DNA from: an uncultured Bacteroides sp.
GTDB taxonomy: Bacteria; Bacteroidota; Bacteroidia; Bacteroidales; Bacteroidaceae
Length of the DNA: 64,000 nucleotides
Reading direction: 5' to 3'
Assembly: GCA_948847595.1 (NCBI GenBank)
Contig: CAQOGY010000003.1
Coordinates: forward strand, 62,001-126,000
Position numbers and translations under genes: made by a program. This document shows, in pieces, positions 16,049 through 23,694 of this stretch. Each line of letters starts with the position of its first letter. The first letter of the stretch is position 1. The notes under the pieces were generated by a model that did not search any database, was not told the origin of the DNA, and was given only the letters and a program-made list of their open reading frames with translations.

Positions 16049-17567
16049 GGTGTCAATTGCATTAAAACCCAATGTATATAGTACATTTCGAAATTTAAAC
16101 AATACCGTCTCAAATACATTGGGAGAGTATGTAGATAATGCAGTGCAAAGTTTCTTGAATCATAAAACAGAATTATTTGATTTAGAATCTAATTACAAAC
16201 TTCGCATTGAGATTTCTGTTGATTGGGAGAATAGAACAATTTTAATATCTGACAATGCCGCAGGTATTGATGCTGTAAACTATCAAAGGGCTTTTGAGCC
16301 TGCGCATATTCCATTGGATGACACCGGCTTAAATGAATTTGGAATGGGTATGAAAACAGCATCTGTTTGGCTCGCAAATAAATGGTGTGTATATACAAAA
16401 GCTTTAGGAGAAGATGTTGAACGTTTTACTGAATTTGATTTACAAAAAGTAACAACAGAGGAAAAGGAAGAACTTGTTGTGATTGAGAAAAATGCTCCAG
16501 CTAATGAGCATTATACAAGAATAATATTATCTCAATTATCCACAAATGCGCCAAAACCAGGGCAAATGGAAAAGATACGCAGACACTTATCAAGTATTTA
16601 CAGACAGTTCCTTAGAACTGGGAATGTTGAGATCATTGTAAATGGTCAAAGTCTTGAAGCACCAGATTATGGAATACTTTATGCCCCTTTCTATAAAACT
16701 CCTGATGGTGAAAATATTCTTTGGAGAAAAGAAATAGATTTTGAAATGGGGGAATATAAAGCAAAAGGATTCATAGCAATACTTGATAAAATCCAAAATG
16801 GAGCAAATGGTTTAGTGTTAATGCGTCGAGGTCGAGTAATTGTTGGAGGAGGAGATGAGAGGTATTTCCCAACTGTTATATTTGGACAGTCTGGTAGTTT
16901 TAGATACAGACGTTTATTCGGAGAAATTGAATTAGAGGGTTTTGAAGTATCATTTAATAAAAATGGTTTCAGAGAAGAAGAAGATTTATATCTTTTTATG
17001 GACGCCTTAAAGGATGAATTAAAAGCGGACAATCTGAATATTCTTGGGCAAACGGATAATTATAGACAACGCGGTAAAGATCAATACACAAAAATCTCCA
17101 AAGCTATAAAAAAGGACTTGGAAAAGAAGGCAAAACCCAAACAACTATCTCGTCAAGTTAGTGAAGTGGAAGCCAAAATTAGCAACCAACAATATTTGCA
17201 GAAAAACGAAGATGTAATTATAAATGCAAAACCACTTGATAGCTATAGTGAATCTTTTCAATACAATGGGAAAAATTATATCCTCACAATGGATTTGGTA
17301 ACTGAAACAGAAACTGATTCTTTGTACTCTGTAATTACTACTGACACAGAAGAAAATCTATTTCTTGATACCAAATCAATATCATGCAAAATTAATTTAG
17401 CACATCCGTTCTTTACGAGATTTGAGCATTTTAAAAAAGGACAGGACTATGCACCGATAGTTGCTATTTTTAAGGCATTGACGTTAGCTGAAATTATGGC
17501 ACCAGATAAAGGCACTAAATTCGCATCAAATTTGCGTATATTATTTAATCAAAATATTTTGCAGTAG
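16026..17567 (+). CDS. GHKL ATPase of the MutL/MORC-like restriction-associated type
   Basis: ATG 16026 overlaps the methyltransferase end by 23 bp; TTG 16023 and ATG 16032 are alternatives. The about 513-aa protein has GHKL motifs: an N-box helix in NTLGEYVDNAVQSF (about 30-43), ISDNAAGID as the Mg/ATP G1 motif (about 74-82) and NEFGMGMKTAS as G2 (about 104-114). From established work, such MORC-like ATPases occur in bacterial modification operons with Z1 helicases and PD-(D/E)XK proteins. The C-terminal third is lysine-rich, then globular. It probably clamps or remodels DNA for the nuclease. AT-rich codon use points to transfer. Confidence 0.85.
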   Translation: MEMKQINKVSIALKPNVYSTFRNLNNTVSNTLGEYVDNAVQSFLNHKTELFDLESNYKLRIEISVDWENRTILISDNAAGIDAVNYQRAFEPAHIPLDDTGLNEFGMGMKTASVWLANKWCVYTKALGEDVERFTEFDLQKVTTEEKEELVVIEKNAPANEHYTRIILSQLSTNAPKPGQMEKIRRHLSSIYRQFLRTGNVEIIVNGQSLEAPDYGILYAPFYKTPDGENILWRKEIDFEMGEYKAKGFIAILDKIQNGANGLVLMRRGRVIVGGGDERYFPTVIFGQSGSFRYRRLFGEIELEGFEVSFNKNGFREEEDLYLFMDALKDELKADNLNILGQTDNYRQRGKDQYTKISKAIKKDLEKKAKPKQLSRQVSEVEAKISNQQYLQKNEDVIINAKPLDSYSESFQYNGKNYILTMDLVTETETDSLYSVITTDTEENLFLDTKSISCKINLAHPFFTRFEHFKKGQDYAPIVAIFKALTLAEIMAPDKGTKFASNLRILFNQNILQ

Positions 17568-17569
17568 TT

Positions 17570-19759
17570 ATGGAAATAGAAATACTCAATACTCATAAAA
17601 ATGATTTTTCTCCAGTCATAGGGGAACGAACAATGGAATTATTGTCTCGTTTTGGGCGAAAATTAGATGAAGATGGCATCGATACATTGAGTTCTGAAAC
17701 AATTGAAATCTTATCGCATTGTACAAACCCCTACAAAAATGAAGTGCAGTCTGTAACCAATCTAGTGGTAGGTTATGTACAAAGTGGTAAAACCATGTCT
17801 TTCACAACGCTTTCTGCACTTGCTCACGACAATGGGTTTCGTATAATTATATACTTTGCCGGAACTAAAAACAATCTTCTTTCTCAGACCACTAAACGAT
17901 TAAGAAAGGATTTAATTAATGGAAGTGCAAATAGCGCATACTATAAACTTTTTGAAAATCCGACTTTAGAATATGCGCAAAGGATACGCAATGCTTTGAA
18001 TATTAGTTCTAAACCAACTATTTTGATAACAGTGCTTAAACATCATAAGTATATCTCAGACTTGGCTGCAATGTTTAATTCCATGCAACTTAAACAGACA
18101 TTAGGAAAAGCAGGAGTTTTAATTATTGATGATGAAGCTGATCAAGCAAGTCTGAATGGCTATGCTTACAAAAATAGTAAATCAGAAGAATGGGAAGATG
18201 ATGAATATACAACTACATATAGTAGTATCATGAAATTAAAGGGGGCTTTGGCAAACCATTCCTACATACAATATACGGCAACTCCGCAAGGACCATTGTT
18301 AATAAGTATAATGGACTTACTATCACCTAAGCATCATACTGTTTTGACTCCTGGCAAAACTTATACTGGTGGCAAAACTTTTTTTTGTGATGAGCCAGGT
18401 TTAATCATAACAATTCCTGAAGGAGAAGTTTTTCATTCAAAGCACAATAACCTTGCTGATTGTCCGGATTCACTTGTAAACGCCTTACAGTTACATTTAA
18501 TGGGTGTTGCTATCATAGTAAAACTTTTACAGAAAGAATCTTTTTTATCTATGATGATACATGCGGATAGAGATCAAGATGCGAGCGAGAAATTTTATAG
18601 ATGGATAAAAAATATCATTGATGCATGGTCGAATATTTTAGCTAATGGAGAACAAGACCTGGGATACCAAGAATTGAAAGATAGCTTTGCAAAATGTTAT
18701 CCAGAATCTATACGGATGTATGAAGCTCACAATGAGTCAGCCCCATCCTTTGAGGATATCTGGTGCTGTATAGATGATATCATTCTTGACACCAATGTTG
18801 AATTAGTTATAAGCAGGAATAAGAGACAAGGTGAAAATAAAGAGATTGATTGGGCTAGCAGTTGTTCTCACATATTGGTTGGAGCAGATATGCTTAATCG
18901 GGGTTTTACTGTAGAGCATCTTGCAGTAACATATATGCCGAGATGTAGTGTCGGAAAATCTACCGCAGATACAATTCAACAGCGATGTCGTTTTTTTGGA
19001 TATAAGCAAAATTATCTTTGGTCATGCCGTGTGTTTTTACCTTTTGAGGTAATAATTGAATACAAAGAATATGTAGAGCATGAAGAAGAAATGAGAAAAT
19101 GGCTTCTCGATAATAAAAACCTTGAAGATGTTGAGCGACTACTATTAATCTCTAATAGATTAAATGCCACGCGAAAAAATATCTTATCTAAACATACTGT
19201 AACAACAAAATTGAATGGATGGCGTAAAATGAATGCGTTCCAAGCAATTGATGAAAATACCACATTTGTAAACCGCTTCCTTGCAGATGTAGAATTGAAA
19301 TTGTTTGAGAATTATGGTACGGACGATCGAAATCATGGATATGTCAAGCTTCCAATTCAGAGAATCATTGAATTTTTAACAGAGTTTAAATTTCAGAATA
19401 TGCCTGATGCTGCAAGAAAAGAGGCAACTTTAAGATATATAAAATACTTAAGTACCAAAAAACAAGGAGCATTAGAGTACGCATATATCATACAAATGGC
19501 ATATAGAGGAATACCCCGCGAACGTGCTTTTGATATTGATACATTTAGAATAAATAATTTGCATTCTGGACGTTCGATGTCCGGTAGTACCGTATATCCT
19601 GGTGATGCGAATATAAAATTTGAAGACTCAATTTGTATTCAGATTCATCATGTAAAACTAAAATGCAATTCTACTCAATGGGCGGGACGAACGGCTTATA
19701 CTTTGGCGATATATTATCCGGAAGAATTCGCAATCAATTATGTAGAAACAGAAGAATAA
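17570..19759 (+). CDS. Z1-domain P-loop ATPase (helicase-like)
   Basis: The 729-aa protein begins 2 bp after the ATPase stop. It has Walker A GYVQSGKT (68-75), Walker B DDEAD (187-191), a helicase-like YTATPQGPLL motif, GADMLNRGFTVEHLAVTYMPR and DTIQQRCRFFGY, the conserved block of the Z1 domain (a superfamily II helicase relative). In known operons of this class it is paired with a GHKL ATPase and a PD-(D/E)XK protein, and probably translocates on DNA. The length is in the family range and no motif appears broken. Confidence 0.88.
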   Translation: MEIEILNTHKNDFSPVIGERTMELLSRFGRKLDEDGIDTLSSETIEILSHCTNPYKNEVQSVTNLVVGYVQSGKTMSFTTLSALAHDNGFRIIIYFAGTKNNLLSQTTKRLRKDLINGSANSAYYKLFENPTLEYAQRIRNALNISSKPTILITVLKHHKYISDLAAMFNSMQLKQTLGKAGVLIIDDEADQASLNGYAYKNSKSEEWEDDEYTTTYSSIMKLKGALANHSYIQYTATPQGPLLISIMDLLSPKHHTVLTPGKTYTGGKTFFCDEPGLIITIPEGEVFHSKHNNLADCPDSLVNALQLHLMGVAIIVKLLQKESFLSMMIHADRDQDASEKFYRWIKNIIDAWSNILANGEQDLGYQELKDSFAKCYPESIRMYEAHNESAPSFEDIWCCIDDIILDTNVELVISRNKRQGENKEIDWASSCSHILVGADMLNRGFTVEHLAVTYMPRCSVGKSTADTIQQRCRFFGYKQNYLWSCRVFLPFEVIIEYKEYVEHEEEMRKWLLDNKNLEDVERLLLISNRLNATRKNILSKHTVTTKLNGWRKMNAFQAIDENTTFVNRFLADVELKLFENYGTDDRNHGYVKLPIQRIIEFLTEFKFQNMPDAARKEATLRYIKYLSTKKQGALEYAYIIQMAYRGIPRERAFDIDTFRINNLHSGRSMSGSTVYPGDANIKFEDSICIQIHHVKLKCNSTQWAGRTAYTLAIYYPEEFAINYVETEE

Positions 19760-19760
19760 T

Positions 19761-20747
19761 ATGAAAGTATCACTTCATTCCATATTTAGTAAACTACAAA
19801 CAAAAATTTTGACGGAGCATAATTGTTATGCTGCTGATAATATTCCTTTTTCTGATACGCATAAAATAGGCATATCTTATGAGGGGTTTCCAATCTTTTT
19901 TATTGCTAGTTCGAATATTAGTTCGCTTTCGAACATAAAATTGGATTTAATCTCTATTCAATTCAATCAATTATGTAGATTGAAATTGTCAAATACGGAT
20001 AAACCGATAGAGAATTACTATACAATAGTTGCATTGCAAACAGAGAATGTCGATTATATCAATTATTTCATAGATGTAGTAGAAATTGTATTAAGTAAAT
20101 TAGGCAATTATCCTACTCAAAAACAACTGCATGATGAAATACAAAAATTGGTTGATTTATTTCGATGCTTTAATTTACCTCCACAAAAAACAATTCAAGG
20201 CTTATGGGCGGAGTTGTTTGTTATATCTATAGCCAGTAATCCGGAATATTTATTAAAAGCATGGCATTCTTCATTAAATGATGTATATGATTTTAATGAT
20301 GGAATAGATAAAATAGAGGTAAAAAGCACATCTAAATCTCATAGAATACATAAATTTTCGTATGATCAATTATCTCCCACTGAAAACACCAATTTGATTA
20401 TATCTTCGATCTTTGTTATTCAATCTGGAATAGGAAAAAATATCTTTGATTTAAAAGAGGACATAGAGACTCAAATTTGTTCATTGGAATTGCGGTATAA
20501 GTTAAATGAAATTATATTTCGAACATTAGGTTCTGAATTTGAAAAGGTATATGATGTTTATTTTGATTATCAACAGGCAGTAGATTCCTATAAACTGATT
20601 CCTGCTATATATATACCGTCATTGAATAGTGAAAGTATTCCGAATGAAATTACTAATATCCATTTCGATTGTGATTTATCACAAATTGATGTTCCGGATA
20701 ATATTGCTGCAATATACCCACATAGTAAACTATTTTCAAGTTTATAG
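19761..20747 (+). CDS. PD-(D/E)XK-motif protein (DUF4420), putative nuclease subunit
   Basis: The 328-aa protein starts 1 bp after the Z1 gene. The nuclease core is visible: E151 in GLWAELFVI, an aspartate near 177-180 in DVYDFND, and E186-V-K188 in KIEVKST, matching the E...D...ExK order of DUF4420. All three positions are intact, so activity is plausible. By context it is the DNA-cutting part of the operon. Very low GC and Asn/Ile/Lys-rich codons match its operon neighbours and contrast with flanking core genes. Confidence 0.82.
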   Translation: MKVSLHSIFSKLQTKILTEHNCYAADNIPFSDTHKIGISYEGFPIFFIASSNISSLSNIKLDLISIQFNQLCRLKLSNTDKPIENYYTIVALQTENVDYINYFIDVVEIVLSKLGNYPTQKQLHDEIQKLVDLFRCFNLPPQKTIQGLWAELFVISIASNPEYLLKAWHSSLNDVYDFNDGIDKIEVKSTSKSHRIHKFSYDQLSPTENTNLIISSIFVIQSGIGKNIFDLKEDIETQICSLELRYKLNEIIFRTLGSEFEKVYDVYFDYQQAVDSYKLIPAIYIPSLNSESIPNEITNIHFDCDLSQIDVPDNIAAIYPHSKLFSSL

Positions 20748-20750
20748 CGT

Positions 20751-21518
20751 ATGATGAATGAGAAAGTTCTACCAGAAACATTGCTTCAGCTAATGTTGAA
20801 TGTACTTGCAAAAGCAGACAGTTTTCAATATATAAGCGGAATACAACCCTTTTTAATGTCGTTAAAAGGGAGGAAATATTATGTGTATGTAAAAAATCTT
20901 TCTTCTGCATATTTTAAAGATAGACCTGATACGACACGAGCTCAACTACCAATAAAAGATGAATTCTCAGAAATAAAGGAATCTGCCTATCCTTTCATTT
21001 TCTTGGGCTATGATAGAATAAATGACGTTTTAGTATGTTGGAATTTTCATATTGCTAAAAAACGATTAAATGAAAGAAAGAGCGTGTCGTTTTATTCACG
21101 AACATTTTTTCAAGAAGAAGTTTCTCCAGGCGAATTATTGCGTAAGCGATTGAAAAATGATGATGAACCAGTCTTTTTTAAGCGTAAGGACTTATTGATG
21201 TTTTTTGAGAATATAGATTCATTTTTCGAAAATTCATCTCCTAAGGCACAAGTGATAACTCATACTCCATCTATCGAGAATGGTAAGATTACAACTATTT
21301 CAGATGTCAAGTTACTAGAGAAGCTAAGACCCCTTTTAGCTATAGATACACCCCATACCTTGGAAGCAATAAAAGTTGTGCAAGCGCATTATGGAGATAG
21401 TCCTGAAATGAAGTTTCGAGACTGGGCTAATTTGGTTAAAGCAGTAAAATTTGACCAAGAAAAAACAATAGATACGGTTAATTGCGAATTAATTAGATTA
21501 CCTTCCACAAAGCAGTAG
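20751..21518 (+). CDS. Unrecognised 255-aa protein, last gene of the Z1/MORC operon
   Basis: I do not recognise a family. The gene starts 3 bp after the DUF4420 gene and shares its base composition, so it belongs to the operon. The N-terminal 120 residues look like a compact beta-rich domain with YYVYVKNLS, TRAQLP, FIFLGYD, VCWNFHIAKKRLN and SVSFYSRTFFQEE. An acidic/lysine linker and a C-terminal alpha-helical region with HTLEAIKVVQAHYGD follow. Proteins of the AIPR family, common in related operons, are much longer, so it is not a simple replacement. A modified-base or sequence reader, or a specificity/regulatory subunit, are possible roles by position only. Confidence 0.6.
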   Translation: MMNEKVLPETLLQLMLNVLAKADSFQYISGIQPFLMSLKGRKYYVYVKNLSSAYFKDRPDTTRAQLPIKDEFSEIKESAYPFIFLGYDRINDVLVCWNFHIAKKRLNERKSVSFYSRTFFQEEVSPGELLRKRLKNDDEPVFFKRKDLLMFFENIDSFFENSSPKAQVITHTPSIENGKITTISDVKLLEKLRPLLAIDTPHTLEAIKVVQAHYGDSPEMKFRDWANLVKAVKFDQEKTIDTVNCELIRLPSTKQ

Positions 21519-21684
21519 AAGTAACTTTATAAGGAATAAAATGGGGCAAACAAACCTGTATTCATTTCTATCCGATAAATTATGATATTATTGCATCGAA
21601 AAGAGAAAAACACATGGTGAAAATTTCTTCTCTTTTGGCTGTGCATATGTGTAGGATAGAATGTGGAAATCCATTGAAAATTCA

Positions 21685-21736
21685 GTTTAGTTTAGTCTAT
21701 TAGCCTATATATATGCTAAATCAAAGTAAACTAAAT
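21685..21736. repeat. Palindromic site 2 flanking the cargo
   Basis: GTTTAGTTTAGT at 21685-21696 and AAAGTAAACTAAAT at 21723-21736 surround a core with CTATATATA. The left half-site is identical to that of site 1 (12690-12701) over 12 bp and the cores share nine bases, but the right half-sites differ in order. Confidence 0.55.
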
Positions 21737-21967
21737 ATAGGTAGGCATATTTGCCTTTTCATATATGCCTATGATTTGATAGAAGTACTTACTTTTGCGT
21801 GGTGCAAAAAACAATGAGCGTATACCCTTAAGATGTACATTTGCCTATTTTCTCTTTTGGCTGCAAAATTCTCTATAGCTAGCCAAACGATATTCTTGAG
21901 GAAGGGGTAAGTCGTGGGGAGAGTAACTTTGAGAAACACTTTGTGTGCAACCAAATGCAAGGAATAA

Positions 21968-22091
21968 AATCAAGTGAAAAGTAAAAACCGAAGAATATCC
22001 TAAAATACCGATTTTGTTTCTATTCTGTTTCTTTTGCAAGGTGCTATGACTGCTATTTTATTGGTGTACAACAAAATAAATACAAGTAAAA
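21968..22091. repeat. Arm-type motifs inside the right end
   Basis: AATCAAGTGAAAA at 21968-21980 is identical to the left-end copy at 11295-11307. ATACAAGTAAAA at 22080-22091 is a variant directly beside the putative attR core. Confidence 0.5.
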
Positions 22092-22095
22092 TAAC

Positions 22096-22107
22096 ATTTA
22101 CCAGATT
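22096..22107. repeat. Putative attR core ATTTACCAGATT
   Basis: Right copy of the 12-bp direct repeat found at 11249-11260. Core-genome sequence (the SusCD operon terminator) begins within about 170 bp. Confidence 0.55.
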
Positions 22108-22267
22108 CTGAATAGAGATAATATTCTAAACGCTTCTACGTTATTAATCGTAATAAGTCGCTACAAAGATATTATTTTCCCGGTAAATAACAATGCGTTT
22201 GGGGGATAAAGATTTTAAGAGTGGATGGGAAGTACGTAGAAAAATGCAGACTGATTGGTGGAGAGGA

Positions 22268-22307
22268 TATAAAAACTCCCCTTGCAAATGAGGATGCAAG
22301 GGGAGTT
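22268..22307 (-). terminator. Intrinsic terminator of the metalloprotease-SusC-SusD operon
   Basis: AACTCCCCTTGCA (22274-22286) pairs perfectly with TGCAAGGGGAGTT (22295-22307). Read on the minus strand the stem is followed by TTTTTATA, a classic intrinsic terminator 39 bp after the SusD stop. Confidence 0.9.
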
Positions 22308-22345
22308 ATGGTGATAATTAATGATTAAGAGTACGATGTATGTTC

Positions 22346-23677
22346 TTAATTTAATAGTCCCGGATTGGCATCAATAGCTTCTTGTGGAATACGCAATGTA
22401 TAGCGTGCGTCGTCTTGTTCAAGTACATAAGTGCTTCCACTTAATTCTTTTTGGATGCGAGGACGAGTAGTACGGCGCAAGTCAAACCAACGATGACCTT
22501 CGAAAATAAGTTCGCGGGCACGCTCTTCCAGAATTTCATTGATTAACGCTGCCTGACTCATGGCATTCACTTCATTTTTTTTATTATCATATCCTGTGGG
22601 AGTATATCGCTTTTCCATTAGTTGCAATAAGCGTGTGCGGGCTTCCGGCAGTTTATTTAGACGGGCTGCGGCTTCGGCTGCATTCAGATAAAGTTCTCCT
22701 GTACGGAAAGTACACGTGAATTTAGCTTCTCCTCCTTTAGCACTAATACGATTATTATTTTCGTCCGGTTCTTTGAAGTACTTTGTTAGTCGCAAATCGG
22801 TATTATCATATTTTTGTAAAAACGAGGGAGCAACGAGGCATGCTTTATTGGAAGAAGCGCTGAACATAAATTCGTAGGCTGTGATCATTTCTGCGGATTC
22901 GAAATGATTAGGGAGCATTTCTCCATTCATATCTTCCAAAGTGGACTTTTGTGCTAAAGCCTGCTCTGCAATCTCATAGGCTTTTTGCCATTCTCCCATA
23001 TATAGGCGTACTCGTGCTTCAAAAGCATCAGCGGACGGTACTGAAAAACGATAAAGGTACTTGGATTCCCATTCTTTTTGATGGATCAGCCCTCGTGCTG
23101 TCTGTATATCAGATAAAATAGAAGCATAAACCTCTTTAACGGTATTGCGTGAAGGAATCTCTTCCAAATCAACGTTTAGTTTTAAAGGGATTGCTTTGGT
23201 TTCCGTTGCTCCGTCTTTTGTATAAGGTTGACCGTATAAATTAACCAGTATGAAATGCAGGTAACTTCTGAATAGATAAGCTTCTCCCACTAGCTGCTCT
23301 ATATCTTCTTTGCTGCCTTCTGTGATTTGGTCTTTCTTATCTATGATGGAATTGGCATAGAAAATTGCACTATAGTAATTACTCCAGCCAAATATTGCAG
23401 TACCACTGGGTGGGTTGAGGTCATTCCATTTTTCGATTGCAGAATAACTACTTTGGTCATTAGGGTCACTACTGATAATTATTTCATCTGTACGCATTTC
23501 ACAGTAAACTTTATCCTGGAATTGGTTGGATTTATAGGCAGTAGTCATTAGTGCGCGGTATTCTGCCAACGTAGTCGGAATAACCTTGCCAACAGGTTGT
23601 ATATCCAGAAAACTGTCACATGAAGAGAACAGGATGCTGGCTAATAATACAGAAATTATAGATATACTCTTTGTCAT
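22346..23677 (-). CDS. SusD/RagB-family outer-membrane lipoprotein
   Basis: The 443-aa protein has a lipoprotein signal ending in LFSSCDSFLDIQP, the usual SusD start, then TPR-like helices (YSAIFYANSIID, GEAYLFRSYLHFILVNLYG) and the C-terminal ERARELIFEGHRWFDLRR block. SusD lipoproteins sit on the outer surface and cap a SusC transporter, capturing a glycan, peptide or other ligand. It follows susC by 17 bp. At 443 aa it is short for the family. No glycoside hydrolase is nearby; the upstream metalloprotease suggests a peptide or protein ligand. Confidence 0.93.
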   Translation of the reverse strand: MTKSISIISVLLASILFSSCDSFLDIQPVGKVIPTTLAEYRALMTTAYKSNQFQDKVYCEMRTDEIIISSDPNDQSSYSAIEKWNDLNPPSGTAIFGWSNYYSAIFYANSIIDKKDQITEGSKEDIEQLVGEAYLFRSYLHFILVNLYGQPYTKDGATETKAIPLKLNVDLEEIPSRNTVKEVYASILSDIQTARGLIHQKEWESKYLYRFSVPSADAFEARVRLYMGEWQKAYEIAEQALAQKSTLEDMNGEMLPNHFESAEMITAYEFMFSASSNKACLVAPSFLQKYDNTDLRLTKYFKEPDENNNRISAKGGEAKFTCTFRTGELYLNAAEAAARLNKLPEARTRLLQLMEKRYTPTGYDNKKNEVNAMSQAALINEILEERARELIFEGHRWFDLRRTTRPRIQKELSGSTYVLEQDDARYTLRIPQEAIDANPGLLN

Positions 23678-23694
23678 AACTTATTCTCTGAATT

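Larger units (their letters stand above)
21519..22095. other. Right-end non-coding region of the element
   Basis: No gene is supported. The region holds the second palindromic site (21685-21736), a hairpin TAGGCATAT/ATATGCCTA (21742-21771), the arm-type motifs at 21968-21980 and 22080-22091, and ends at the putative attR core. Small antisense frames near 21769-22039 lack starts, domains and composition support. Confidence 0.5.
11249..22107. mobile_element. Putative integrative element with tyrosine integrase and defence-like cargo
   Basis: The 12-mer ATTTACCAGATT occurs at 11249-11260 and again in the same orientation at 22096-22107. The enclosed 10.8 kb contains a tyrosine integrase 218 bp inside the left copy, followed by AT-rich cargo unlike the surrounding core genes. 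Smaller shared motifs lie just inside both ends (AATCAAGTGAAAA and variants). This is the arrangement of an integrase-inserted element with a short att core. No conjugation or mobilisation gene is intact. The limits are inferred from the repeat and are not proven. Confidence 0.6.

Noticed and set aside
20751..21518. AIPR-family abortive infection protein
   Set aside because: AIPR proteins are much longer and carry different motifs; the 255-aa product shows none of them.
21769..22039. Two overlapping short antisense frames in the right-end region
   Set aside because: Neither shows a promoter, domain or signal peptide, and the region is better explained by end motifs of the element.
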